Positions 33,693-42,390 of a stretch of DNA of 58,322 nt are shown piece by piece. This stretch comes from an uncultured bacterium. Lineage in GTDB: Bacteria; Cyanobacteriota; Vampirovibrionia; Gastranaerophilales; Gastranaerophilaceae. Below the pieces are notes generated by a model. It saw only the letters and a list, made by a program, of their open reading frames with translations. It was not told where the DNA came from and made no database searches. The position numbers and the translations under genes are program-made. How positions within the stretch are numbered: the stretch's first letter is position 1; each line of letters opens with the position of its first letter. The stretch spans positions 1 to 58,322 of the forward strand of contig CASFPS010000019.1 of NCBI GenBank assembly GCA_949296355.1, read 5' to 3'.

Positions 33693-33717
33693 TTTTTCAC
33701 CGTGTGTCATTTGTGTG
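33693..33717. repeat. 25-bp direct repeat, copy 2
   Basis: Exact copy of 32037-32061. The sequence after it (TGTGTGTCAGGCAAG, then TTTGCATAAAAC) resembles the stretch after the truncated integrase at 57971-58015 (TGTGTGTCAAATGCAAG, then TTATGCAAAAAAGG), so an older element boundary may lie here. Confidence 0.7.
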
Positions 33718-33755
33718 TCAGGCAAGTATACTTTATATTTGCATAAAACACTAGA

Positions 33756-34658
33756 TTAATCCTTTTCAAAATTTTCATGTTTACTAAAATTATAATCTTT
33801 ATTTATATCTTCATACATAACAGATAAATTTTGTACAAGATTCTTAATATTATTTTTTACTATAGATGAATTTACCGTTTTAAAATTATATAAATCTTGT
33901 AATTTTCTTCTCCATTCTTCTGCATTATCATAAACAGAACACTCAACTAGGAACTGTCTTAATCTTATTACATTATATCTTGTAATTAATAATTCATTTA
34001 AAAGAAGTGCTAGTGAAGCCTTAACATACTCATAAGGACAAAAAGTATTAATTTGTGTTTGTATTGACTGGATAGATGTTATAACTTCCTCAATTTCGTC
34101 AAAAGATTTTAAAAATTTTGAAAATATATCGTAAGAATTAACTTCATCTATATAATCTAAATTAAAATGTTCTTTCTGATATCGCCATAATTCAAAATGC
34201 TTTGCTGTTTCATTAAAATCTTTATAACTGGTAATTATTCCCCATGCAAAGTACCTTCCAAAATATGTTATAATCATTGATATTATACGACTTAAATCTC
34301 TACTTAACATATAATAAGCATCAATTTTATGATCAAAATTATATTTCTCTGAATTTAATATTTTTATATCCCCATCCCAAATTATTTCTTTCCTATATCT
34401 TTCACCAGTAGTAAGAATATTGAGTGTTAATAGAATGGAGAATATTGCACCATACAACATATTTTTTGTATTTTGGTCTATATTTGTATGTAAATAAATA
34501 TACATAAAAAATAAAAACATAATTATATTAACAATTATATTATCTTTTAATATTATGATAAAAGCTTTAATAAAAAATATTATATGTTTAAAAGACAAAA
34601 AAATAGGGTTAACAATTTTATATAAATGAAATTTGTTTATGTATTTATATTTATCCAT
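33756..34658 (-). CDS. Membrane protein of unknown function, end of glycan operon
   Basis: This is a 300-residue, strongly AT-rich gene. The N terminus has a hydrophobic stretch (about residues 15-55, FIKAFIIILKDNIIVNIIMF) and a further segment near 69-85 (MLYGAIFSILLTLNILTTG). The rest is a long helical cytosolic part rich in Asn, Tyr and Lys. No known domain is recognised. It is the last gene of the minus-strand glycan run, 73 bp after the GNAT gene. Codon use is like that operon and unlike the chromosome. Restriction to this element is likely. Confidence 0.65.
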   Translation of the reverse strand: MDKYKYINKFHLYKIVNPIFLSFKHIIFFIKAFIIILKDNIIVNIIMFLFFMYIYLHTNIDQNTKNMLYGAIFSILLTLNILTTGERYRKEIIWDGDIKILNSEKYNFDHKIDAYYMLSRDLSRIISMIITYFGRYFAWGIITSYKDFNETAKHFELWRYQKEHFNLDYIDEVNSYDIFSKFLKSFDEIEEVITSIQSIQTQINTFCPYEYVKASLALLLNELLITRYNVIRLRQFLVECSVYDNAEEWRRKLQDLYNFKTVNSSIVKNNIKNLVQNLSVMYEDINKDYNFSKHENFEKD

Positions 34659-34731
34659 AATTTAAACTCCTTAACTTTCTACTAACTATTTATTAAACTG
34701 CATTTCATACAATGCTTTATATTTTTTACCA

Positions 34732-35721
34732 TCAATAACCATCAAAAATTTTTTGATAACATTTATTAAAAATAAATATACGAAAGAAACGAGATAAAAC
34801 TTTTTTCTTTTCTTTACTAACATTAAGATTATTTATCCAATTTTTTAACATATAACAATGTTTTACAAGATTTTTATTTCGATAAACATACCCCGTATAA
34901 GTTTCTGTTGCAATACCGTTAAATTTTTGTTTATAGTCATAATTCCCACCAAGAAGGTAGAATCTTTGTTTTTTGTTTTCTATCAAATCTTTTATTATAT
35001 GGTAATATAAAACCATACCTAATGAATATTTATGATATTTTACATCAAAAGAAAAGTTTTCAAAATACACATCTTTATCATTAGTTTCACATGTAAATCC
35101 AATAGCTAAAATTTGAGATTCAACTCTTAAAACATAAGCTGTCGTTACACCGAAATCTTGCAAATATTTCTTTGCATCATACTTAAAACCATAGGTATTA
35201 TATTTCCATTTCAAATACAAATTAACAATATCGGGCGTAATTTCCGTTTTTGATATTTTTTTTACTGAATACTCGCCAATTTCTTTATTTATTTTTTTAG
35301 GGTACCACTTAGTATTATATCTAAGTTTAGACGAAATCCGTTTATCAAACTCTTCAATTGTAGATGGTAAATCAATGTGCCAATGTGTAGCCGGTTTAAT
35401 ATAATCTAGTTTGTTTGGTGTGTGAAGGAAATGCAATGCTTCTATGTTTTTATTTGTTTCAAATAAAAACTCAATAAATTCATTGAATACATTTGAGTTA
35501 AGGGTTCTCATATATAAGCCTACTTCAGCAATGTTATTTTTGATAAAAACCGGAATATACACAGTATCATAAGGTTCTAGCGCTTTAAATAGCCGTACCC
35601 CCCCCCCTACTGCGTTTGAGCCACTTTGAGACAATAAATCAAAACGATTTTTAATAACATTTGGAAAAATTTCCGTTTCAAAAAGATTTTTTAAATTTTC
35701 TGTTACTTCAATTATAGACAT
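34732..35721 (-). CDS. GNAT-fold acyltransferase (BioF2/FemAB-like), phase-variable candidate
   Basis: The 329-residue protein resembles the GNAT acyltransferases related to CelD/BioF2 and to FemAB. The C-terminal segment YHKYSLGMVLYYHIIKDLIE, then YLLGGNYDYKQKFNG (about residues 229-268), is the acyl-CoA-binding helix and the YK motif typical of that group. It presumably acylates a sugar or amino sugar made by the upstream genes. Near the 5' end, codons 39-41 are GGG-GGG-GGG followed by GTA, a run of ten G in a very AT-rich gene, placed where slippage would shift the frame early. In this sequence the frame is intact (ON). It lies 10 bp after the pyruvyltransferase fusion. Confidence 0.75.
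   Translation of the reverse strand: MSIIEVTENLKNLFETEIFPNVIKNRFDLLSQSGSNAVGGGVRLFKALEPYDTVYIPVFIKNNIAEVGLYMRTLNSNVFNEFIEFLFETNKNIEALHFLHTPNKLDYIKPATHWHIDLPSTIEEFDKRISSKLRYNTKWYPKKINKEIGEYSVKKISKTEITPDIVNLYLKWKYNTYGFKYDAKKYLQDFGVTTAYVLRVESQILAIGFTCETNDKDVYFENFSFDVKYHKYSLGMVLYYHIIKDLIENKKQRFYLLGGNYDYKQKFNGIATETYTGYVYRNKNLVKHCYMLKNWINNLNVSKEKKKVLSRFFRIFIFNKCYQKIFDGY
35598..35607. repeat. Poly-G/C tract of 10, possible phase-variation switch
   Basis: Ten consecutive C on the plus strand equal G10 in the coding strand of the GNAT gene, at codons 39-42. The surrounding gene is AT-rich, so the tract stands out. Gain or loss of one base would truncate the protein. Confidence 0.8.
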
Positions 35722-35731
35722 TTATAACCTC

Positions 35732-37840
35732 TTAGAACTTTAGTTTTATTAGTTTTTTGAAAAAAGTTTTTAGCTTATATTTAAGCTTTGATGATTTAAA
35801 TGTTTTTTGTTTTAGTTCAAATGCATTTTTTCTACAAGATAATGCATTTTTCAACCAGTTTATCCCCTTTGTACGCTCTTTTTCAATGATTTGATTTATA
35901 TTATTCCAGTCAGTAATGTTTAAGTTATCATTACTGATTTTAAATGTTCTGAACAATGATTCAAAACGAGCATTCCCACGTTCAGAATTATATATTGTAT
36001 AGAAAGGCTTGTTGAATATTAGGGCAAAACAAGTGCCGTGAAACGAATCTGTAATAAAAATTTTAGAGTTTTTGATATAAGCTACAAATTCTTCTACACT
36101 GATATTTTTATCTGCAATATTTATAAAGTTTTCACCGTATTTTTTAACTAATTTTCTTGTTTTTTCAGTTTCATCTAAAATATAACCAACTGTTAAATTT
36201 TTTCCACAATCAAGTCCTTTACATAAATCTTCAAAAATCGTAGTTTGTGCTAAAAATACAGGGTCTAAAATATGTTGAGCTGAACAATTGTATTTTTCAC
36301 AAAGGCTCAATCCGCTATCTTCTCTGACAGAAATAGCATCAAAGGCTTTTAGGGAGTTCTTAAAATTTTTTAAAATAAAACTATCCTTACCAAAACTAGC
36401 AGCTATTGCTATCCTCTGTTTATTAGGTTCAGCAAAAGACAAAAGATAAAAATCTCTAGTTTTCCTTATATAATCATCTCTGAAAACTTGATCTGAACCA
36501 ACAATAAATCCATGAGTTGTTATGGCATTCAACTTAGTAAAATCTTTGAAATTTTTACATTGATGAGTTGTATGTAAATATTTTCTAGCAAAGTTATCAG
36601 TAAAACTATCTTTGAAGTTATTTCTTACATGTTTATATCTATAGTCAATGTGAGCATTACTATAATTCATTGAATCTAGCACTGACTGAAAAGCATAAGC
36701 CGTAAGAATTGCACCATAATTTAGAGAAGTCCAAAAATTCAAGCATAAGTAATCATATTTTAAACAACTATCAACGTTATCTTTAAGATTTTTATTTGAT
36801 AAATTTTTAAAGAATAAATCTCGATTCCCATGCATCTTGCTAGAACCATTTAATGTCGGATTGTAAGGTAAAATTTCTTGTAATTCAATGGAAGTAAACT
36901 GTTTTAATTTATTTTGCATTTTAGATATTAGAAATGCACCTTTTGAATTGTTAACTAAAATTTCACTAAGCCCCTTTTTATCATTAAGCTTTTTATTAAT
37001 TTTATTAACACCCCAAAAATCTCCGAGAGTTAAGTCGCCTTGTCTTGGAAGTTTGTTAAATTTACAATCGTCACAGGAGTTTCTTAAACATAAATTATTT
37101 AAGAATGCCCTTAAATAAGTATCTTTTTCAGACGTTGACTGATATGTAGTTCTATTTGTAGAGGTTGTTATAACTAACTTAGATGTCCAGCCATTCACCT
37201 TATCTCTAAAATTTGTAGTAATAAATTCACTACCATCAGTAATTAATTCTGATAAATATTTCTTGAACACTTTGGGCGAACCTACTCCGTGACAGACGAT
37301 ATCTACTAGGAATAAGCCCTCATATGTTTTATTATCCAAATAATTCTTTAACCCAGCAATTTGGCATGGTGTACCACAAAATAATACCATTTTGTGTTTT
37401 ACTAATAACTCTTTAATTTCCGGTAAGATTTTGTATATGTCGCTTTGCAGATATTTTGAACCTTGTACTTTATGTATTTCACTTTTTTTATCAATGATAA
37501 TATGTTCGCAGCTTCCGTCTTGTTTAAAAGCCGCTCCACACACAAATCCATTATTTTCTAAAACATAAAATGCCAGTTCTGAAAAGATTCCCCCACTTGA
37601 ACTTGAATATCTAATCACATCATTCGAAGCTCCTGCATAGCACATAGGGCTGGAACAATTTTCATATCTTGGATTTATAACAGGGCATAGTTTTTCACAT
37701 ATATTACAATTGATACATAACTTATTATCAATGATAGGCGTTGTAAATCCTTCTGAATCAGTTGACATTTTGATAGCACCTTGAGGACATTTAAGAGAAC
37801 AAACTCCGCAACCAGTACAAGACTTATTACTTTTTATCAT
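35732..37840 (-). CDS. Ferredoxin/FrhB-like oxidoreductase fused to polysaccharide pyruvyltransferase
   Basis: The 702-residue protein has three parts. Residues about 1-55 are a two-cluster ferredoxin (CTGCGVCSLKCPQGAI, then CINCNICEKLCPV). Residues about 60-340 match the F420-hydrogenase beta subunit (FrhB) family (SGGIFSELAFYVLENN, LFCGTPCQIAGLKNYL, LTLGDFWGV). From about residue 365 the protein matches a polysaccharide pyruvyltransferase (NFWTSLNYGAILTAYAFQS, GFIVGSDQVFR, ITDSFHGTCFALIFNKP). FrhB-pyruvyltransferase fusions occur in bacterial surface-glycan loci. The pairing suggests a redox step coupled to pyruvyl or ketal transfer on a sugar. The start overlaps the PIG-L stop. Confidence 0.85.
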   Translation of the reverse strand: MIKSNKSCTGCGVCSLKCPQGAIKMSTDSEGFTTPIIDNKLCINCNICEKLCPVINPRYENCSSPMCYAGASNDVIRYSSSSGGIFSELAFYVLENNGFVCGAAFKQDGSCEHIIIDKKSEIHKVQGSKYLQSDIYKILPEIKELLVKHKMVLFCGTPCQIAGLKNYLDNKTYEGLFLVDIVCHGVGSPKVFKKYLSELITDGSEFITTNFRDKVNGWTSKLVITTSTNRTTYQSTSEKDTYLRAFLNNLCLRNSCDDCKFNKLPRQGDLTLGDFWGVNKINKKLNDKKGLSEILVNNSKGAFLISKMQNKLKQFTSIELQEILPYNPTLNGSSKMHGNRDLFFKNLSNKNLKDNVDSCLKYDYLCLNFWTSLNYGAILTAYAFQSVLDSMNYSNAHIDYRYKHVRNNFKDSFTDNFARKYLHTTHQCKNFKDFTKLNAITTHGFIVGSDQVFRDDYIRKTRDFYLLSFAEPNKQRIAIAASFGKDSFILKNFKNSLKAFDAISVREDSGLSLCEKYNCSAQHILDPVFLAQTTIFEDLCKGLDCGKNLTVGYILDETEKTRKLVKKYGENFINIADKNISVEEFVAYIKNSKIFITDSFHGTCFALIFNKPFYTIYNSERGNARFESLFRTFKISNDNLNITDWNNINQIIEKERTKGINWLKNALSCRKNAFELKQKTFKSSKLKYKLKTFFKKLIKLKF

Positions 37841-38604
37841 AATTTCACCTGATAGCCTTTCTTTAAATATGCATTGACACTTGTAATATAAAAAGCTTCG
37901 CTGTAATCAGAATTATTATTTTGCATACCACGATATGAGTTTAATGCTTTAGTTTTTTCTGCATAATTTATCCAAACATGTTGAGATTTATACAAGCTTA
38001 ATAAACGACTTTTTTTATCAATAACATCTGTAATATCAACAAAACAATTAGGATTAGGAATGAGAGACCAAACTTCATAAAATACTATCTTTAAACTGCT
38101 TTTATAACCATTTTTTAACAAAATATTTTTTACTAAAGTATTTGTAATGTAATTGTGTTCGGGGTGCCTGTCATGGGGAACTGGTATAAAAATATAATCA
38201 TATATTGCTGTGTTTAGGACTTTTAAATAATCTTGCAAGTGAGCTTGGATTTGTTTATTTAAGCAGCCCTTGCCAAAAGTTTCAAATATCCAAAACTTTT
38301 TAATACCAAGTTCTTGCATAACTTGAAAAAATTCTTGCATTCTAATTTTACTTCGTTTCTCCGCACTAATATCTTTATAAGCAACACCAGATGAGCCAAT
38401 ACAAATACAGTCAAAACTTGAAGGTGAATGTAACATAACACCGCCGGCACCAATAATTTCATCGTCCGCATGCGGACATATCATAAGACATTTTGTATTA
38501 GCTTTGATATCTAATTCAAACTTGTTATCACATAATTCATTGCGTAGCTTTTTACGATATTTACGAATTGGTATTAAGTTTATTAAAATTTTCTTAATTC
38601 CCAT
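37837..38604 (-). CDS. PIG-L family sugar N-deacetylase
   Basis: The 255-residue protein has the LmbE/PIG-L zinc motif CPHADDEIIGAGGVM (about residues 43-57) and the second site HDRHPEHN (about 143-150) that completes the metal site. Members remove N-acetyl groups from GlcNAc-type sugars in glycans, mycothiol or antibiotics. In this operon a sugar N-deacetylase creates a free amine on which the downstream GNAT could place a new acyl group. The gene overlaps its upstream neighbour by 11 bp and its downstream neighbour by 4 bp, so expression is tightly coupled. Confidence 0.9.
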   Translation of the reverse strand: MGIKKILINLIPIRKYRKKLRNELCDNKFELDIKANTKCLMICPHADDEIIGAGGVMLHSPSSFDCICIGSSGVAYKDISAEKRSKIRMQEFFQVMQELGIKKFWIFETFGKGCLNKQIQAHLQDYLKVLNTAIYDYIFIPVPHDRHPEHNYITNTLVKNILLKNGYKSSLKIVFYEVWSLIPNPNCFVDITDVIDKKSRLLSLYKSQHVWINYAEKTKALNSYRGMQNNNSDYSEAFYITSVNAYLKKGYQVKL

Positions 38605-40561
38605 ATTTTCTCCCTTTTATATGATTATTTTGTATAACAACACCTAAATAATTCTGTTTTATATCTTCGAGGCAGATGTTAAGTTGTTTAGAATAAAGTC
38701 GGTACATTTTTTCATATACAAAGGCTTTAAAAAATGGTTCGCTTAATCTAAATGGTATGGTATTGTGTGCTAGTAAATATTCGCCATGCCATGATGCTTC
38801 ACAACTAATAAGTTTAATAAGTGTTTCAACATTATATTTTTCATCTAACTCTTTACAAACTTTACTGCTGAACATTATAGGGGAAGTTAAAAATCTGTAA
38901 TTTAATCCTTTTCTTTTAAAGAACAACTTAATTGCATGTTCTTTGGGAAACATATCTGAATTACCAAATTTGCAATTTATTAATCGAGCATCTTTGCCTT
39001 GATGACAGACAATGTATGGAGTTTTTTCATCATACATAAAATCTGAAATATGAAAATCTTTTATAAAATACGAATCATCATCTATTGCTAAGTAAAATTC
39101 TGCAATATTAGCTTTATAAAAACGTAATTTAACAATTTGTTGATTTAACCACCCTTTTGAACATTTAGAATCTTGCAAAAATTCCTCTTCTGCTAAAACA
39201 GTAATTGGATAGTATGCAATCTCAGAATTAATCATTTGTTTAACGTTTGTAACAATTGATTTAGGACAAACAATATAAAAAGGAATTTTATCTTTGTTAT
39301 ACTTATCAATGCTTATTTTTAATATCTTTAATCTGTTTAAGTTTTTCTTATAAGTTTTACAAAATAAAACCATTGGGGGCTTATCGTTAATAGGCTTTTT
39401 AACTTCAGAATTTATCAACATTTTTAAATTTGATAAAGATGTTTTATATAGCACCTGTACTGTTTTATTTAAATTTTCTTGGAGTTTCTTATAGTCATGT
39501 AAATTTATTGATATAGCATGCTGCATAGCTTTATACAAATCATCATTATTTTCATATAATAATGCGGAATTGTTATTTACCAATGCTTTATCTGCAAATT
39601 TATTAGATAAAACCATTGGTTTTAAAAAACCATAGCTTAATTGGAAAGCTCCGGTTGTTCCTGTTTCGAGATACCAATCATGCTTTTTATTATTAGGATC
39701 TAAGCAAGGAAGTATGTAATCGGCTTGTTCAACAATCGAATAAAGTTTTTCAAAACTAACATATCCGAGAAATTTAATATATTCTGCCAAGTTTGCTTCT
39801 AATTCATTATGTTTATTGCGACCAGTTATATAAACACAAAAATTCTGAAAACCTTCATTTAAAAGTTTTTGTACATTATCACAAATCAACTTAAAATTTC
39901 TTGAACCGTCACCAGAAATTAAAAATATTGTCTTACTATTTTTGTCAGTAATCTTTACTTTTCCAAAAGAACAAGGATTTACTATTGGTAAATTCCTTTT
40001 ATTATTTGCTAACGTACAACAAGTATGTTTTGATAAAAACTTTTTATGCAATGTATTCATTGTATGACACACATTTATGCAAAAACCATTCTTAGGAGCA
40101 TGTAAATTTCTAAAGTATTTATAAATACAAGAAGGTGATTTTATAGCCCTATCTTTTCTAAATAAAAATGTAGAATTTATAAACATTCCAACATATTTAT
40201 CCATAATCGTGCTATCTGAAAGTATTCTTTCCATAGTAGAAATATTTGTATAATAAACTTTTATCTTGTCCGAGTTTAAACGACAAAGTGGTAAATCATC
40301 TTTGTGTCTTTCTGTTGTTAGTAAGTCAATAGAATAGTCTAGGTCTAATAAATATTTTGCATAACCAGCCATCACTTCGCCGTGAAAATCATTAGCTTCA
40401 AGCATTAATACTCGATTTTCTACTGTGTTATTTTGTAATTCTTTTACTAAAAGATGGTTGATTGGATAATCAATTTTATTCTTATAACAAATTTTAAATT
40501 TCACACCAAAAACATTAAAAACTAATCTAACCCCCTCTTTTTTGATAGAAAAATTTGACAT
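38594..40561 (-). CDS. Two-domain glycosyltransferase (GT-B domain plus DUF6492-like domain)
   Basis: The protein is 655 residues from ATG 40561, which has GAGGAG 8 bases upstream. Residues about 40-400 look like a GT-B glycosyltransferase: a substrate half with GEVMAGYAKYLLDLDYSIDL, then a donor half with FLISGDGSRNFKL, IKFLGYVSFEKLYSIVEQAD and LETGTTGAFQLSYGFLKPMV. Residues about 400-655 are a second domain with GWLNQQIVKLRFYKANIAEF and YLAIDDDSYFI, a DxD-type site as in DUF6492-type and GT-A enzymes. Two sugars might be added by one protein. The assignment of the second domain is by motif only. It overlaps both neighbours. Confidence 0.72.
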   Translation of the reverse strand: MSNFSIKKEGVRLVFNVFGVKFKICYKNKIDYPINHLLVKELQNNTVENRVLMLEANDFHGEVMAGYAKYLLDLDYSIDLLTTERHKDDLPLCRLNSDKIKVYYTNISTMERILSDSTIMDKYVGMFINSTFLFRKDRAIKSPSCIYKYFRNLHAPKNGFCINVCHTMNTLHKKFLSKHTCCTLANNKRNLPIVNPCSFGKVKITDKNSKTIFLISGDGSRNFKLICDNVQKLLNEGFQNFCVYITGRNKHNELEANLAEYIKFLGYVSFEKLYSIVEQADYILPCLDPNNKKHDWYLETGTTGAFQLSYGFLKPMVLSNKFADKALVNNNSALLYENNDDLYKAMQHAISINLHDYKKLQENLNKTVQVLYKTSLSNLKMLINSEVKKPINDKPPMVLFCKTYKKNLNRLKILKISIDKYNKDKIPFYIVCPKSIVTNVKQMINSEIAYYPITVLAEEEFLQDSKCSKGWLNQQIVKLRFYKANIAEFYLAIDDDSYFIKDFHISDFMYDEKTPYIVCHQGKDARLINCKFGNSDMFPKEHAIKLFFKRKGLNYRFLTSPIMFSSKVCKELDEKYNVETLIKLISCEASWHGEYLLAHNTIPFRLSEPFFKAFVYEKMYRLYSKQLNICLEDIKQNYLGVVIQNNHIKGRKYGN

Positions 40562-40565
40562 GCAA

Positions 40566-41474
40566 TTACTCCTCTGCACTAACTATTTCAAGAATTTCAG
40601 GATATTCATTTATCATAATTTTGTATGCATCTTCAAGACTTATACCGCTTTGACCTGTTTTATTTGAATGAATTAATCCGACCTCTTGTGTACCTTCTAC
40701 ATAATGCAAATCAGCATCAAATCCTTTTATGACTTGGATTTTTGTATGATTTAATACTGCCATACTCCAGAAATATGCATCGTCATGGCTTGGAATAAGT
40801 TTTTTAATTTTATCTATATTTAAACAGTCCTTATATAAACTATGTGGTGGATATAAGCAGCCGCTTCCCCCCATTAATTGGTTAAAAAAAGTAGGTTGAG
40901 TATTGTGCTTAAACTGGTATTTTCGACTGGAAATTCCTTTTAATTCATTTTTATCCAATTTTAGTTTTACAGCTCTTCTAACATATATATTATTGGGATT
41001 ATTTAAATATGCAGTATAAAGACTTTCTAAAACGTCCTCTTCATAATATACATCATCATCTGCTGTTACAATAATATCATTGGGAAATGCTTTTAATGCT
41101 GGAACTAATTTTTTGTATGATTTTAGATCCTCACACCATTTAATTGTTAAGCCAAGTTTTTTTAATTTTAACAATTCTGGTGGAAGGCTGTTTTCTCCAT
41201 TAGGAAATTGTTCTAATGCAAGCCATAAAACAATTTCATCAGCTTTTAATTTTTGATTAAGTAATGTATTTATCGTTTTATGAACTGTTTTAATTCTTGC
41301 AGGATAGGAGGTTAAAGAAACAATGAGTTTAGGGGTTCTTTTTTCTTCAGTAATTCCATATTCATGGGCATCTTTGTATTTGAACTTACATTTGTGTTTA
41401 AAACAAATACTTATTCCAAGAATTTGTATATGAAAATGATTATCTAAATCCTTAAATAGAAATAGCGGATTCAT
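40566..41474 (-). CDS. GT-A glycosyltransferase
   Basis: The protein is 302 residues from ATG 41474 (AAGGAG ribosome-binding site). Residues about 50-200 carry the pattern of a GT2-like group: LIVSLTSYPARIKTVHKTIN, DEIVLWLALEQFP, LTIKWCEDLKSYKKLVPALK and the metal site IIVTADDDVYYEEDVLESLY. A short N-terminal piece, FHIQILGISICFKHK, also begins the neighbouring glycosyltransferase (NVFGVKFKICYKNK), suggesting a shared docking or membrane-contact element. The donor and acceptor are unknown. The start lies inside the end of the GT9 gene. Confidence 0.82.
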   Translation of the reverse strand: MNPLFLFKDLDNHFHIQILGISICFKHKCKFKYKDAHEYGITEEKRTPKLIVSLTSYPARIKTVHKTINTLLNQKLKADEIVLWLALEQFPNGENSLPPELLKLKKLGLTIKWCEDLKSYKKLVPALKAFPNDIIVTADDDVYYEEDVLESLYTAYLNNPNNIYVRRAVKLKLDKNELKGISSRKYQFKHNTQPTFFNQLMGGSGCLYPPHSLYKDCLNIDKIKKLIPSHDDAYFWSMAVLNHTKIQVIKGFDADLHYVEGTQEVGLIHSNKTGQSGISLEDAYKIMINEYPEILEIVSAEE

Positions 41475-42390
41475 TCTTTTCTCCTTCAATTATATCCAGG
41501 GCACATTTAAAAATATTTTCTGCTGAAAAATTGTCACTTATTACTTTGGCACTATATAGCTCTGGGTTCGGTGCCCATATTGGAACAGTATTTGTTCTAT
41601 AAAATAAAGCTATAACCGGACAAGCAACAGCACAGCCGAGATGCATTGTTCCGGTATCAACACTTATTAAACAGGTGCTTTTTTTCAAAACAGCTCCCAA
41701 TTCTGGAATAGAAGTTTTATTTACTAAATTTACAAACTTACAACCTGCCTTTAGTAAGGCATCTGCAAAAGTTTCAGCTTTACTACCAGCCCCAACAAAG
41801 ATTGTTTTAAACGAGGTCGAGTTAATTCTATGAATAAGCTCTATTGCAGTTTCTAGCGGCATGTCTTTTTCTGGATTTTTGCTTAAAGCACAAAGTACAA
41901 TATATTTTTCGGGGATATTAATTATAGATTTAACATGATTTAACATGCTTTCCGGAACATTGTATCTAATTGGTAAATTTTTGACAGTTGTTCCCTTTAA
42001 CTTATTTAATAGTAATGTATGGGCAAGTTGAACATTAGCATAGTACAGTTTTTTAGGAGTAATAATATTTTTCGCTCTCAAAAGTAGTGAAATCACAAAA
42101 TTACGTTCGTTTTTATAGGTTATAAACGCACAATAGGGCTGCTTGTAAGGAAAGTTTCTGACAAATTTAAACATTCCTTTGATTCCTCTATGTATACCTT
42201 TTTTATCATAGCTAATGACTTCATCGACAGCTTCTTGATATTTTGCAACATCTACAAAAGATTTATCTGTAATAAAAATAATTTTGGCTTCCGGAAAGTT
42301 TATACGTATATTTTGACATAACGAATTACAGAGTAACACATCTCCGAAAGCCGCAGTATTAAATACTAAAAAAATTTTATTATTTTTCAT
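41452..42390 (-). CDS. GT9-family glycosyltransferase (heptosyltransferase-like)
   Basis: The 312-residue GT-B enzyme starts IFLVFNTAAFGDVLLCNSLC, the GT9 pattern with GD after a short loop. The donor half has LCALSKNPEKDMPLETAIEL (usually S/AR-KxWP in true heptosyltransferases, diverged here), TIFVGAGSKAETFADALL and the nucleotide-sugar site LISVDTGTMHLGCAVACPVI. GT9 enzymes build lipopolysaccharide cores, which implies an outer membrane, but the sugar here need not be heptose. The start codon overlaps the stop of the Stealth gene by 4 bp. Confidence 0.87.
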   Translation of the reverse strand: MKNNKIFLVFNTAAFGDVLLCNSLCQNIRINFPEAKIIFITDKSFVDVAKYQEAVDEVISYDKKGIHRGIKGMFKFVRNFPYKQPYCAFITYKNERNFVISLLLRAKNIITPKKLYYANVQLAHTLLLNKLKGTTVKNLPIRYNVPESMLNHVKSIINIPEKYIVLCALSKNPEKDMPLETAIELIHRINSTSFKTIFVGAGSKAETFADALLKAGCKFVNLVNKTSIPELGAVLKKSTCLISVDTGTMHLGCAVACPVIALFYRTNTVPIWAPNPELYSAKVISDNFSAENIFKCALDIIEGEKNESAISI

